Source of the DNA: Toxotes chatareus
Lineage: Eukaryota; Chordata; Actinopteri; Toxotidae
Direction of reading: 5' to 3'
Length of the DNA: 64,000 nucleotides
Assembly (NCBI GenBank): GCA_016801885.1
Contig: CM028884.1
Span: 18,710,864 to 18,774,863 of the forward strand
Shown here: positions 36,708 to 50,885 of the stretch, piece by piece
Layout: every line of letters begins with the position of its first letter
How positions within the stretch are numbered: position 1 is the stretch's first letter
Notes under the pieces: generated by a model
What the model was told of the DNA's origin: nothing
Database searches by the model: none
The model's input: only the letters and a program-made list of their open reading frames with translations
Translations under genes and position numbers: made by a program

Positions 36708-39700
36708 ATGCTGCGAGTAAGATGTCTGAGAGGAGGTAGCAGGGGGGCCGAGGCTGCCCATCTGATCGGAGCCATGGTTGGTATTATGGTGGTTTCATGT
36801 CTTATATATTTTTTTTCTTCTTTTTTTTCAGTATAAGTTTTTGTGGGGTTGAAAAAAAAAACACATATCAATCAACGTGAATAAAGAAAATAGCCTGTTG
36901 GACATTTTCTTCACTAGGCTACATCTAAGCTGCTACTTTCACTTGAGATCAGTTTAATTGATTAATGTATCGTCTGATTAAGCATTTTGGCTGATGAAAG
37001 TACCAAAAAAAATCCGCTCTAATCGACTTTTTTGGGCTGAAAAAAAATCCAAACATTTTAAAACACTGATTAAAATAGACCGTAGTCCAAAATCGATGTG
37101 TTTCTATTTGCTGAGAAAGGGTTTTTTTGTTTGTTTTGTTTTCTTTGGTCCCTGAGTGACAGTGAACAGCTGTTTGGCACAGATGCGCTCCCAAACTCAG
37201 TGACACTGGAGCTGCTCCTGAGCCAGCAGAGGCCACACTGTAAGGCCTATCTGTGGAGATAACGCTGCTTCTTAATAACACGTGTACTTTGGCACAAAAC
37301 CAATCTACCTTACAGCGAGCAGTGCTCACTGATTTCTAAGGTCACTGTGCCTTTCTGTACTTGAATCAGTCTTTTGTATGCCAGCTGGCTGCCAAGCCAT
37401 TTATCTGACTACATCACTTTTAATTTTATTTCAATTCTGGCACTAAAATAAAGTTAGAAAAAAAAAACATACAACATACAGCAATGGTATTTACACACAG
37501 GTAGTGTTGTTTACAGCTAATATACAAACTGCATTAACATATATCCACTGTGTTTTTTATCTGAAAAGGTTTATCAAATCTAAAGAATTGTCATATATAA
37601 AAACTATTAAAAGTCTCTGCTTTTTTGCTCCAAAATGGTCAAAACAAAGGCCATTTTTGTTCCTCAGAATACAAAACAAAGTCATGATCCATTTTTTTTT
37701 CTCCTCCTCAGCTTGGTCGTGCGGTGACTGGATGGGTGCAGAGGGCGTTCCAGAGCACTTCAAGTGCAGCTGCTGCACAGCCGCACCATGCAGTTGAAGA
37801 GGAACACGTTACTGAGCCTGTGCAGCAGGAATGTCCTGTATGCAGCTACAATGAATGGGACCCTCTCGAGGAGGTGATTGTGGGCCGTGCCGAGAACGCC
37901 CATGTGCCTCCCTTCACTGTGGAAGTGAAAGTAAGCTATAACATCAAAGTGATTCCATGTGTAGGGTACTGCAGTCGAATGTTTCTCAGTGGGAAACATC
38001 AAAACTTTAACCGTGAGACAATGATATTAATTGCATGTTGTCATATTGCAAACTTGTCAACAGGCTAACACATATGAGAAGTATTGGCCCTTCTATCAGA
38101 AGTATGGGGGCCAGTCTTTTCCTGCGGACCACTTGAAAAAAGCTATTGCTGAGATTGAAGAAATGTGCAATATCCTGCGTCACGAGGGCGTCATTGTGAG
38201 GAGGCCAGAACCCATTGACTGGTCCCTGGAGTACAAAACTCCAGATTTCACATCATCAGGTAAAATAAACCAAACAAACAAAACTACATAGAAATCAAAA
38301 GCATTACTTACTGATAAGCATTTTCTATGTACTTTCAGAATCAATTAGTGTCAAAATTATGTCAAAAAAAAAAAAAGTACAACATATTGTAAGTATGATG
38401 CATATTTATGTTAAACCATGCAGAAAAATGTATAGCTGTTAAAACTAGATCTAGACAGCTATGACATTTAAGTACTGTTCATTTCTTAACACATTGATAA
38501 TAATGGTCCACTATTTCTTTTTTACATTTGATGCTTGAAGTAACCTCTACCCATAACACTTATGTATATAAGTATAAGTTTGTAAGACTTGTAATTGAGC
38601 ATTTCTATAGCATAATGCTACTTTTACTTAAGTAAATGATCTAAATAGTTCTTCCACTACTGTTCTCACATTTATCTGCATGATAACAGTGTAAAACATT
38701 CTATGCAAGCTAACAGTGTATTGTTTAATCTTTTGTAGGCATGTATGCTGCCATGCCCAGAGACATCCTTATAGTTGTGGGAAATGAGATTATTGAGGCA
38801 CCTATGGCCTGGAGAGCTCGTTTCTTTGAGTACCGGGCCTACAGGCCTTTGATCAAAGAGTACTTCAGTAAAGGTGCTAAATGGACCACTGCTCCCAAAC
38901 CCACTATGGCTGATGAGCTGTATGATCAGGTGAGGCCAGAAGACAGAATTTCCAGCTGTTAAATTCTCAAGACAACACAGTAGATATTTCCTGTGGACTA
39001 TGTCATGTTTTTTTTAAAGGGATTTGGGATTGTGTGTTTTACTTCAACACAAACTGCTTCCTCATAACACCACTGAACTCTTTCCCTCCATCACTATATG
39101 TGATGAGAAACTGTCGATTAATACTTAATTGCTATAGTGTAAATCATTATTGCTTGGCGTCATTCAGGACTACCCCATCCGCACAGTGGAGGACAGACAC
39201 AAGCTGGCTGCCCAGGGGAAGTTTGTGACCACGGAGCATGAGCCCTGCTTCGATGCTGCTGATTTTATTCGAGCTGGGAGGGATCTTTTTGTCCAGAGGA
39301 GTCAGGTATGAAGACTGCTGAACTCAACAGCCTATGGCTTAGAAGTTAGAGTGCAGAGCAATATGCAACATGCAGCATGAAAGATTAGATAAAGAAAAAT
39401 TGCGAACACCCTACCATTTATTCACTCAAAAACGAATACTGATACATAAACTAATGCTAGTCACAGAGTTTAACAACTAACTACCTCTTGTATCTTCCAC
39501 TGTTTTTTTTTTTTTTTTTTTTGCAGGTTACAAATTACATGGGAATTGAATGGATGCGTCGTCATCTTGCCCCAGACTACAAGATCCACATAATCTCATT
39601 TAAGGATCCTAACCCAATGCACATTGATGCCACCTTCAACATCATCGGGCCAGGACTGGTGCTGTCAAACCCCGATCGGCCATGTCGCCAGGTACTGTAA

Positions 39701-40399
39701 GACAGGAAAAGGTACTTTTCATTTCCTGTGCTACCCTCTCCTGGACTGATGTATTATCTTGCTTTAATCAACACCACAATGAGCCTCATGTTCACCAGTT
39801 TTCTCTGTTCGCCACCTCAGATTGACATGTTCAAGAAGGCCGGTTGGACTATTGTGAAACCTCCAACACCTCTGATTCCTGATGGTGGGTACTGACACTA
39901 GAACTTTTCTTCTCTTACACTGGTTGAACATTTTGAAGTCTTAATAAAATAGAAAATAGAAATTCACTGTCTTTTTGTGTAGACCACCCACTGTGGATGT
40001 CCTCCAAATGGCTGTCTATGAACGTCCTGATGTTAGATGAAAAGCGTGTTATGGTTGACGCCAATGAATCCACCATTCAAAAAATGTTTGAGAACCTCGG
40101 TGAGTTCATTTGTTAAAGTTGTTCCAGCTTCTCCCATAATTTTACATCCGTTAAGATTCCTTTTGACAGATATTTTGATCTTCCAGTTAACCTCTGACAA
40201 AAATGCTCTGTATTTCAAAGGCTGTTTTCAGAAAACGAGGCCTCCATACTGTGTGATGATGATGCATAAATGTGCTTTTGCTGCAGGTATCAAGACCATA
40301 AAGGTGAACATTCGCCATGCCAACTCCCTGGGTGGTGGCTTCCACTGCTGGACAACTGACGTCCGCCGCCGTGGTACCCTGCAGTCCTACTTCCACTAG
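36708..40399 (+). CDS. gatm: Glycine amidinotransferase, mitochondrial (AGAT), 9 exons
   Basis: Transfers the amidino group of arginine to glycine, giving guanidinoacetate, the first and controlling step of creatine synthesis, in the mitochondrial intermembrane space. Exons: 36708-36776, 37712-37930, 38064-38259, 38739-38929, 39168-39305, 39527-39691, 39821-39884, 39983-40099, 40287-40399; 1272 nt, 423 aa, exactly the human length. The start MLRVRCLRGGSRGAEA is an Arg-rich mitochondrial presequence. The catalytic triad falls on human numbers: Asp254 (EPCFDAADF), His303 (NPMHIDATF) and Cys407 (GGFHCWTTDVRRRGTLQSY). Other conserved blocks: YNEWDPLEEVIVGRAENA, AMPRDILIVVGNEIIEAPMA, WTTAPKPTMADELY. 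Exon 6 is preceded by a 20-base T run in its pyrimidine tract. Confidence 0.98.
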
Positions 40400-42520
40400 C
40401 CTTGCCAGAAATAGGCAGTTTTTATTGAGCTTTGAAGATTAAAGCCTCAGTCCGGATTTTCATTTCCACTGTAACTGACAAATTTGTTGCCAATCATGTG
40501 TATACACAGGTTAGTGAAGGGAGGAGCTTAAAATCTACTGTTTCCAAATTTCAAACCCCATCTTAAAAAGTATGCACATTTGAAATTTCTGTGTTTGGGT
40601 GTCATCTGCTGCAATTCAAAGTCAAACCAATGGACAGTAATCTTCAAACCTGTATGAAACTAATAATTGAGAAAGCTTATAGTGTTTCAGGTGGCACCAA
40701 AGACGTTTTCTGGATTGGGTCTTAATGTCCTAAATGAACATGTATGAATGGTTTTGATTTGACATTGCTGTGCATCTCAGTGCCTTTGCAAAACAGCTTT
40801 GTTGAGATATATGTATATATGCTCAATAGTAACAAATGAACATCACTTTACTTCAGTCAGTAATCTCAATATTAACTGCATTTCTGGCCTGGCTATTGTG
40901 AAGCTGAACACCTGAAAAGTCACAACTCTGAGGACAAGGTACAATTTGGTATGTGAATGTCATCAAACTACAGGGCACAGGAGGAGAGAAGCTACCTCCT
41001 CATAGAAACTTGGACACTATAATTCTATCTTTTTCCAAAGTATTTTTATATTTAAAGAAATGTATAAAAGTTGTTATGTAGGTCATTAATTATTAATATC
41101 ATCATCATTTTATTATTAATAATTTCTTATGGCTAGTATATTATTTTGTAAAGATTTTAACTGATTGAACAGACAAAGTTCTATTTATATTTTTCATACT
41201 CTTTATTGGATTTCCCGACAATTAGTGTTTTTATATATTAAAAAGTATGCGGTCCATATCAGATATTGTATACCTTTTGCCTCTGCTGCTTTCTTCTATT
41301 GCAAATCTGGGCCAGTTATATGCTACTAGTCATTGTCACTGAACTGCTTGGCTGCTTTTGTGTGCAAAGCAAAAATGCCTTAAAAAAAAAAAAAAAAGAC
41401 ATTTTGTTGTGAAGACTGATGTTTTATGATTCCTTTGCTGCATATACAGTTGGATATAGATGTTTACCTCTTGAAGTCTGCCTTGATATTTATTTTGAAA
41501 CAATGAATTCAAGGGAAGTTATGGCTCAGCAGAGGAATGCAAGTGAAGTTTTGTATTATGCAACATTATTAAATGTAATTAAAAAAGAGTTGTGTGTCAC
41601 TTTTGTGATTGTGTATTTGTTTTTGATGACATTATTTGTTATATGTAACATATCATGTTTGTGAATTGGCCATTACAGGAGTGAAAAAATATTCCAACTA
41701 TGCAAAACGCTTAATCCAAATCACCAGTCATGTGAGAAATACAGATCTACATCTCTAATACTATAATATAAAAATACTTATAGAGTGAAAGTCCTGCAAT
41801 CACAATTTTACTTATGTAGCTGTAGAGGAGTATTATCTGCAAAATGTACTGACATGTATAAGTAAAAGTACTCATTACACAGAGTGGCCCCTTTCATACT
41901 GTTATGTTTACCATATATATTAATGTGTTAGCAGAATTTTCTTATTATCAGGGTGGAGTTTTTAAGTACTTTATATACCCCATCATATTGTAGAAGCTGA
42001 TAGCTTTAATTAAGATGTATTTTGGTTGACCAATAAATGTAGCATAGTGAAAAGTACAATATTTCCCTGTGAAATGTAGTGAATTAGAAACATAATGTAG
42101 CATAAAAAAAATAAAAATATAAGTAAAGTACTTCAAAGTTATACATAAGCACAGTCCAGGAATAAATCTACTCAGTTATATTCCACCACTGAAATCACAC
42201 ATGTAGTTGGATGAATTAGGCCACTGTGGGGCACAGAAACCTGTGAACCTGGGATCTGTTCACCTGTTGGATAAATGGCACCACATTTACTTTAACACCT
42301 TTATGTCTGTAAACATTAACCAGGCTGATGTGTCACTGGGAGCGATATTGCACCATATAGTATTATGTAAACTTGACTAATGCATATGTAAATAGGAATG
42401 GTGACTTTACTGTAAAGATAAAAAAGTGACTGCTTTATCTACGTATTACTTTTGTTTAAGATGAAGGCCAAGTCTTGGTGACTATTGTTTTATTTAGTGG
42501 ATATCTAGGGAAATAAAATC
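40400..42520 (+). other. Probable gatm 3' UTR and downstream region
   Basis: No coding potential. Several possible poly(A) signals follow the stop: ATTAAA at about 40439, A/T-rich stretches around 41380-41590 and AATAAA near 42515. A long, A/T-rich UTR with alternative ends is likely; the true end cannot be decided from sequence. Confidence 0.45.
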
Positions 42521-43521
42521 GGCCTGATTCAGTATTACTATTTTCAGTTTATAAAAGTGCCAAACCTTCCTTTTTATAACTGTTAAAACTCCACTTCCAC
42601 TGTGGCTGGGATGAAAGGTCAGTCAGGTGAAATGTGTAATGAACAAGGTGATGTTACATAGTGTGGTCACAAGTACCTGGGTAAATGCTCGGCTGCATGC
42701 ACCTACGTCACAGCTGGTGAAGTAACCAATAAATTACAAATTAAGTCTTGAGAGTTAATAAATCAAAAAATATTTTTATGGCAATGGTGCCACTGACCCT
42801 TTTGTATCTATCATAAATGACCACTCACTACAGAAAACTAATTTAACTTCATGTATATCTGTACAGTTATCTTTCTATAGCCTACTGTATTCACCTCAGA
42901 TCGGCTCTTTTGGACAATAATTCTCTGTCACAGTAGCATAGTAACTTGTGCAGATTATAGATTGTTAAATAGTGTAGTGTACTTTATGAGCACTACATTT
43001 AACTGTCTGTATTTTAATATGTAAAGAATGCAAAACAAAATAACGTTAGAGTTAATGATACAATTTATAACAATATTGTCATCTATTGTCTGACTCCAAG
43101 AGTATGGGGAACTGCAACATGCTGAAAAGGTTCTGTCATAACTGAGAAACAAAAAATACACTGAAACAAACTGAGAAAAGTAGTGCAGCAACCTGTTGAT
43201 GTCTGTATTCTGCTACCATCTAGTGGTCAAAATACCACACAGCACCCTGTAGTTTACTGAGCAGTCAAGCTAGAAAACCACATTTAAAAATAAAAGTTTC
43301 TGAATGACCCAATCAAACAATGATGCTGCTGCTGTGTACTAATTCTAAACAGTGAAAATAACGGTTTTCTGCTGTATGCAATGGAATACAAGTCATGACC
43401 TATATATGAGGATTTACTGCAACATTTCAGCATATTAAATTGTTTTCCTCAGTGTGCAAGTAATTCTACAGATTACATTTACAGACGGCAACACACTGGA
43501 GGCAGCCGCATACAAGACAAC

Positions 43522-43665
43522 ATGCTGAAGATGGACAGACTGGTTTTGGTCCTGATCCAGAAAGTTTCCACCCTACAAAGTCTGTCACAAACAACCAAAG
43601 TGTTTTTCAGACAGGCTGCTACAGCATATGACTTCAGCGGGACCAAAACAGTTTGCTACCAGTAG
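43522..43665 (+). other. Unassigned 47-codon ORF
   Basis: A plus-strand ORF starts MLKMDRLVLVLIQKVSTLQS and ends ...TKTVCYQ. It has a mixed amino-acid make-up and a stretch that looks like a short amphipathic or membrane helix. A possible acceptor, ttacatttacag, ends near 43483. I do not recognise it, and ORFs this short often arise by chance. Confidence 0.15.
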
Positions 43666-45515
43666 GCACATCCTAACTATGTGTGGCTCTCTGACATTCG
43701 GCTTAAGCATGCTGCCTATTTAACAGCTTCACCTTTGTCACAATGTGGCTTGGATCAGGCACTACAGAGTGAGTGCTATGAGGCCACAGCTGAGGCTTGT
43801 GATGAGGCCTGTGACTGCCTCCAGGCCTGATTATATGAACCCAGGATCATACTATAGATAATTGTGCAATACTGCGGATGCCTCAACAATTGTCCTCAAA
43901 CAGAATAATTGATTGGGATCTGGTAATGATCAGGCTTCAAAGTCTGCAGGAAAACAGCAGCTATCTTCTCTGAGTGACTATGAGTGAGCGAGTCCACATG
44001 TTCAGATTTCTGGCAACAGGACCTTTTTTTTTTTTTTTTTTAATAAAAGTGTCTCAAAAAATGTAAATTTTTCTGTCCATATTGGGGCAAACATTTGTAA
44101 CTGGTAGTAAAACACAAAATATGAGAAATATAAGATCAGATAAACTGTTGACTCCAAGCAAACTCTACCACTTTATAATGGGAAGTATTAAAAAAATTAA
44201 AAGTATTATTAAGTACTATTTGAACAAACAAAAACTTTAGTGTGCATTCAGACAAAAATAGTTACAACAAAAATGGGGAACAAGGAAGCTGACAAAAAGT
44301 TAAACACAGAAATTGTGCTTGAATCAGAAACTGCATTCAGGTGGCGAGCAAAGTGTCTTGTGTCTGCAGACAGCAGCCTAGACAGCTCAAACACATAGTT
44401 AATGCACTTGTAGCAGCAAAAACAAAGTGTTTAAGGTGTTTGTCTCATAATGCAAGGCAACAGTGCAGAGGCGAACAGTTGTATAATGTGAGTGACTTGT
44501 AATCCAGTTGAGAACAGTTGTGATTGACTAGTCCGTGACAACTCCGTGACCTTCACAAACAAACAGGTGACAGTGGAACAGTAAGATCATACTTGCTGTT
44601 TAACCTGCTTTGCCATGGCACAGAAAGTGGGTGTTTTCCTTTTAAAGTGGTTAATAGTGGTTACAGGTGGCCATTATGTGGGAAGGGGAGAACAAACAAA
44701 CTTTTCATGCAAATCCACTACAGAGGTAGGTACATTTACCCTGTGGTGTCTTGCACAGCAATCTTTCCATGAGGTTTAAGTCCAGCAAACCATACTAACC
44801 ACACTTTTGACTAATAAACAGGGTCTATTTTTGACGGAATCACCCAGAAGAACGTTGGATATTCTCCTGTTTCACCTTTTCACCGGGTCACAACTTCTGT
44901 ATTTACTCTACCAGTGTCAGTTGATGCCATAATGTAATAAAACTCCTCCTGTGTGTATCTTAATGTGAGTGAGGTCATACTGAAGATTGAATTCTTGTGT
45001 GCAGACGCCTGTATAATAAATACAAAAAATAGCATATTAATGTGACAATTTATATCCAATTACATGTTTATTTGACAAATGTGACCAAGAGAAATTGGAA
45101 CACTTAGGGAATGAACCATATTTAAAAAGAAAAAATGTATATCGTGAGAGAAGTATTAAATAAAAGTCCCTGGTTTTCTAAGTCTAAATATAGGTTCAAG
45201 GTGACTTGTGAAAAGGAGACAAAACAGTGTGTTAAAGGACTGTCACAACTATAAAGTAGCTAACTCACTGTAATTATATAAGCATATTATTCAATGAGGC
45301 TGGTTGAATGGCAAACTTTGTTCATGGCAGGTCATACTTTTAAGAAAACAGTATTTCCTCTTTATTAAAATGTCTTATTTGTATCATGAGAATTCCTCTG
45401 TTTGTCATCCAAATAACTGTGATTTGTGGGTTCTCCGAGACATATGTGTGTATGCGTGTGTCTCAAGCATTCTTTCATCTTACATCATTTTATATTTGGA
45501 TTATAAGAAACTGGA

Positions 45516-45803
45516 TTAATTTTTGATATGCTGGAGTTCATTTAAAATATTTATGATTCTGGAGAATAGAATGCAAAATTCATTCAGTGGCACGACATTG
45601 ATCATGAGAGAGGGTCCTGAGTTCACCCCTGCCAGTAAGGCTTCATGCACAGGCTTTACTTTAACATCTTGGACACAGTATACTTTAACTTTGTCTATTG
45701 TAACCAGAATGACAGTTTTGCTCTGGATCATGGCCAAGAACTGTGTGTTGAACAAAGATACTACAAGCACAGTGAGTGCAGACAATACATGATACAGTAG
45801 CAT
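45516..45803 (-). other. Unassigned 95-codon ORF with a signal-like N-terminus
   Basis: On the minus strand an ATG at 45803 in good context (gcagccATGc) follows a pyrimidine-rich stretch ending in cag, usable as a splice acceptor. The ORF begins MLLYHVLSALTVLVVSLFN, like a signal peptide or membrane segment, and has few low-complexity parts. It ends in TAA at 45516. The opposite strand is also open here, which argues for chance. I do not recognise the protein. Confidence 0.2.
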
Positions 45804-48265
45804 GGCTGCAGGTCGGTAAGAAAAACAGTTTAGGTTGTGGTCTGTGTTGTGTCTGGATGTTCTGTGAGACACAGCCACTGAACTGTTTATAACTCAATTG
45901 TTGAATAGACACCAGAGACATGAAATGGAGTACCTGTCAATTGTTACATTGCCCAGCTTACACCATTGTCCGATGTAATATCCAGACTGTTCTGTAGCAG
46001 TTTAAAAGTTTTAAATCTGACAAAACAAATCCACATTTGCAAACTGTGAGTTAATATAGATATACTTACTACACTAAAAACAAACTGTAACATTTGCATT
46101 AAATTGGAACCAATTTTATTTATTATTTGCTGCCTTGTAAAATGTATCTGACCACTTTGACTTTCTTTTTTTTATACCAACAATATATAAACTATACTAT
46201 TTTATTGTAGTTGACAGTAGATGGCAATAGAAAAGTTGTTATAAATTTCATATCATTGGACAGACATTGTGTCTCTTAATATTTTACACGTTATCAGTTT
46301 TGATAATGAGTAGGCCAACAGAAAATTTTCATTCAAATATTTGCATTAAACCCCTAAAGTTACATGATGGAGTATGTGGAGAGATTTTAACTTACTCTTC
46401 TGATTTTAGGTTTTAAAAGCACAAAATATTTTGTTTTAAAAAAAAATAAATCACTATTTGTTGGATAATTTGCTGCTTTGGCGCCCCTTAGTGGACGTAT
46501 CACAAAAGACACTATCACACTGCAATGTACACTCCTTGAACAGTTTTCAAGCACTTACAAGATGTGATGAAGAGCACAATAGAATGATTTTTACTGTCGT
46601 AGAGTTCATATAGTGAATGTGTGGTGCTACTTCTACTCACTTGATAAAGATTCCTGCTCTCAGTCAACACCATTTCCTATAACTGGTTCACACACATGTA
46701 AAAGCACTGAATTTTAGTTAGCCCATGACCTTCTGAACGGTCATATTTTCCCTGATCAATAACTGTTGCTTCATGAATGACTTTACACTAGTTTTGCTAC
46801 TGTTTTATTTGGGGTTTTTTTTTACCAACAGAGAAGATCAATTATAAGCATACCTGGTGTTCTCTAACTAAAATGAGCGCCTACGTGGAAGACAACCTTG
46901 AATGTTTAAAGAAACACTTTCACAGCAGTGTATACCAGCTGTCTGATGCTCTATTGCTAGGGGTTTCTTGTGCAGCTCCTTTCAAGATTTTCCTTCCAGG
47001 GCTTCTTGATTTCCTGTGATAGTCATAGACACAGAGGATGAGGTATCAAGAGAGGAAGGTGAACTAGGACAGGAAGACTAACCAGGGCTGAACTCCTTTC
47101 AGTAAAAGGTAATGGAGGCTTCACACACACTGACCATAAGCTTCCTCAGCTGCCTAAAACCTCCTCTGTATTACCAGGATGCATCAGTTATCTTTTTTAA
47201 TTGTAATTTTTTCAACACCTTGAACACCACAGCAACAAATCCATTCATCTCTTTTGTACTGAGGAGTGAGAGAAGCCTTAAAATTCCTGCAAATAATACG
47301 GAAATTATCTTCAAAGAAAAGTACAACTAGGTTTAAATGTGACATCAAAAATGCAGGTGTTTGATTTGGTGCGAAAAGCTTTTTCTTTTATTAGAAGACA
47401 TTTTGAAATATTTACTGTGCAAGCCTCAGTCAGTATCAAGCAAAATGTCATACAACACTTTAATGCTGTTATATATTTTTAACCTACAAAGCACAGGAAC
47501 ATTCAGACCTGAAATATTCACTTTAATTGTAATTATTATTTATGTAAAAGGAATTTATTATTAGTTAAGCCATACAGGACAGTTGAAAAATACTGGACTG
47601 ACTTACCAAAAGTTCACATATAGTATAGATAAGTCATGCTGTTTGACAGTAAACCATACATAAACATATCACGAATTTACTTTCCTGCAGTGGAACAGCT
47701 GAAGAATGTAGCAGCACAAAGTACAATGATGATAACTGATAGCCAAACACACACAAATGACAGAAGTGCAAATAAGGTGACAGTAAACATGTCATCCCCT
47801 CATGAATAATGCAGCCAGTGTTACTGAAAGCTTATGAAGAACTGAGCATGATCTGTCAGTGGGTTCATTTATGTGAGGTCATCTGTCATATCTCTAACAC
47901 AGATTTAGTCAACACTTACATTCTTTGTATTAAACTTGTGTGTTCTTGTTTTATAAGAGCAATAAACTATTTGCGTTTGTGATTTACAGTGATTTTAAAG
48001 TTGCCGAAGGTTTGGTTTCCTTTTTCATGCCCTGACTAAAGTAGCTTAACCACACCTTCATATCATATTGTGCCATAAAAGCTCCAAAAGAGCTATTATT
48101 ACTGATGTTAGCATAGAATCAGTAATGGTCTGTGATGCGAAAAGGTTGCCAGTATTGCACTTAACAATGAAAATTAACAGCCAATTCTGCAGCTCTGGGC
48201 AGTTTTGAGGCTGTTGAAGCTTACTGTCCTCCAAAGTAACACACACTGGCCCCATCTGACACATG

Positions 48266-48662
48266 TTAAAGGGGAACTCCACCAATTTTACACATAAAGG
48301 TCAGTTGTCACAGGGAGCTGTATTCTACCTGTGAGGACCTTTGTTAAGTCAAAGAAAAAAACCCAGACAGATATCTTAGCTTGAGCTTGAAGACTACAGA
48401 TTTATGAGAGAAAGCCTGCATTTCAAACTCGGGGCACTGAGTTTAAAAGAGGGGTTTTACCAGAGAGAGGGGGTCTAATAAGAAAATACTAGCTGTTGCA
48501 TTACGTGAAATGTAGGATCCGGGCATTTTTGGAAATTACAGCAACTATAGGCAGGATATCTCTACATCTGCCTCTCTGATTTTGATTATTTCGTTATCTG
48601 TCTCTAGCAAGTCTTCCACCTTTATGGAAATACAATACTAAATTGCTGGAGCATCCCTTTAA
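48266..48662. mobile_element. MITE with TTAA-type ends, copy 1
   Basis: Left end TTAAAGGGGAACTCCACC and right end, read on the other strand, TTAAAGGGATGCTCCAGC are imperfect inverted repeats of about 24 bases. The internal phrase gttgcattacgtgaaatgta followed by ggatcc is shared with the copy at 62240-62562. No ORF, so it is non-autonomous. The TTAA-like border is reminiscent of piggyBac-type elements, but that link is inference. Confidence 0.7.
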
Positions 48663-48929
48663 AATATCCATGCCTTTTCTTTCCATGTAAGCCCACATGT
48701 AAGCCCACAGAAGCATCTTGCAGACTGATGCATTTAAACGCAGTGAAACACACCGCTGCCCTTTTTCTCAGTGATAACATGTGACAAGGCTCCATATAAA
48801 CATTTGCTACCCGGATCAGTTGATCCCATCTAGAGGACCTTGACTACTGTATTGCACAGCCAGCATCAAGTGACACAATGCTATGCAATGCCACCAGCGT
48901 GTACTGCTCGTCTGCCACACATAGACTGT

Positions 48930-49285
48930 ATGGTAAATCAGCCAAATCCACATTATGGGCTGATATTAGCTTGCAATAGATCTATTGGTATTGGGCTATA
49001 CTGTATGCTGGCTTATAAGTAACAAAAAATGTTATGTTCGTGGTATTTAAGAAACAGTACAGATTACATTACATAATTTGTCCACCAGGGGACATTGAGA
49101 AGTTTATTTTTCAACTACAAAATGTTGACAATAACCAAATTTAAGGGGTCTTTGTCAAAAAATGTTTGATAATATTATCCCTTTGCATTTAAAAAAAAAA
49201 AAAAAAAAGGAATATTGGCCTAAATTTTGATATCAACTGTTTATACTCTGAATATCAGTGCATCAAAAATCTAATTTAAGCCAGG
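48930..49285. repeat. Dispersed repeat with 'tttgtccaccagggga' core
   Basis: Contains gggctgatattagc, tttgtccaccaggggacatt, ttttcaactacaaaatg and gatatcaactg, in the order seen in the interrupted copy around 22100-22920. It is a family of tRNA-unrelated short repeats by my reading; limits are approximate. Confidence 0.55.
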
Positions 49286-50639
49286 CTCTGATAACATGCT
49301 GTTCTATTTGATGTTACAGAAGTATAAAATTCCTGACATTTGTGGGTAATTGAAAAATTTCAGAGGCAACTTCTTTGAGCATTTTGTTGTTTTGTTAGCT
49401 TGACAAATCGTGAACATTTGAAAATGCGAGCAGGGGGAACTTTTGATATTTAAGTGACTAGGGACTTCAAAAGTGACTTTTAAAACAGGAAGTCTCATCA
49501 CCTGACAGAGTTAATGTGAATCCCCACAAATGTCACTGATCAGGCTGAGGACCTTTACTAGTCAAAACAAAACTGATAAGGGACATGAATAAATACAGTG
49601 CTCAAGGACAAGAAAAATGTGAAATGGAAAATGTTTAAACATGTACTATGATTTTTTTATTTCATCAACTTGTTGTTGGTAAAGGGGGGAAATTAGTTCA
49701 TACTGTTTTTGTTACAGTCCACTCTAATTAGTTTCCTTCACTGTACTTTTTCTAAACAGAATTGCTAACTTTAAGTTCATTAGAACATATAAAGTGATTG
49801 TATTTGCAGTGGAGATCATGGGATCCACAGTGCACACGGTGTAAATGACAACAACGTTGGAAGTTTATAGTATTTCTGAGAATGAAAAGTACAAAATATG
49901 GTTTAAAAAGCCAGATGTCCACAGTAACACCTACTGTACAATAATAACTGCATATAGTAACACTGTATGCAATTACAGAAACACCTGTTTACTCTTTCAT
50001 ATTAAAGCAAAGCAGAGTAAGAACTGCTTTCAACCCTGAGCAGGAGCACCTAACATGCACTGACATATTCTGGTTGTTTGCAAACACATTTGTCAGTGTG
50101 TCAGCTGAAAGGTTGTGAGCTATAACACACTCTGCAGTCAAAGATCGTGACACAAGACAAGATAACTACGTGGCTGAAGACTGATGTTGTGTTTTACTGT
50201 ACCTGAGGAAAAGTACACTTGACAATATAATGCAATCCAATATTGCACCATAGACATGAGACAAGACCTCTCAAAGAATCTTAATAAAAAACTGAGTGCT
50301 ATGGGTTTATGAAAGTATTATTTTCATTTATATAACACTGTGTTGTATTAAGGTGTTTGATATTCTTGTATTAATCTCTGTTTAAAAAAGAAGTATAAAA
50401 AAAAGCCACAAGTGCTGAGTCTGTAGTGGGCAAACGTATACACTGTCATGAAATATGACATTATGGAGAAAAAAAAGTGCCATGAGGAAAATTAAGAGGA
50501 CGTTATGAAACACTGCAAGTGAAAGTAAAGAAAAAATACAGTGTATTGTGACATTCAGCTTGTCTTTTGAACTATTTTTCAAGCAAGCAAGCAAATCAAT
50601 CAATCAATCAATCATCAAACATTAAAAAATTCTTGCTTT

Positions 50640-50838
50640 TCTTTTGATTTTGGACAGTGGGTGGGACAAAACAAGAACTTTGAATGCAACGCATTGGATT
50701 CTGGGAAATTGTGATGGGAATTTTTTTAAAATACTTTTTTTCTGACATTTTCTAGACATAATTCAAGATAAGTTCATTGATAAAAATAATTGTCAGGCAA
50801 ATCGATGACGAAGATGATCATCACTAACACTGCAACCA
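50640..50838. repeat. 'acgattagttgatt' repeat family, 3' half
   Basis: Contains gggacaaaacaagaacttt, ggattctgggaaattgtgat and ctgacattttctagaca, the internal and 3' phrases of a repeat whose 5' half is at 54505. A (CAAT)n run at 50595-50612 precedes it. Confidence 0.6.
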
Positions 50839-50885
50839 TCAACACAGAACCACGTATTAAAAAAAAGAAAGAAAGAAACACTCAC

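Larger units (their letters stand above)
42521..50640. other. Spacer between gatm and the pde8 promoter
   Basis: About 8 kb with no recognisable conserved gene. It includes two small unassigned ORFs (43522-43665 and 45516-45803, listed separately), a MITE (48266-48662), a dispersed repeat (48930-49285) and homopolymer runs near 44024 and 49193. The remainder is A/T-rich. Confidence 0.6.
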
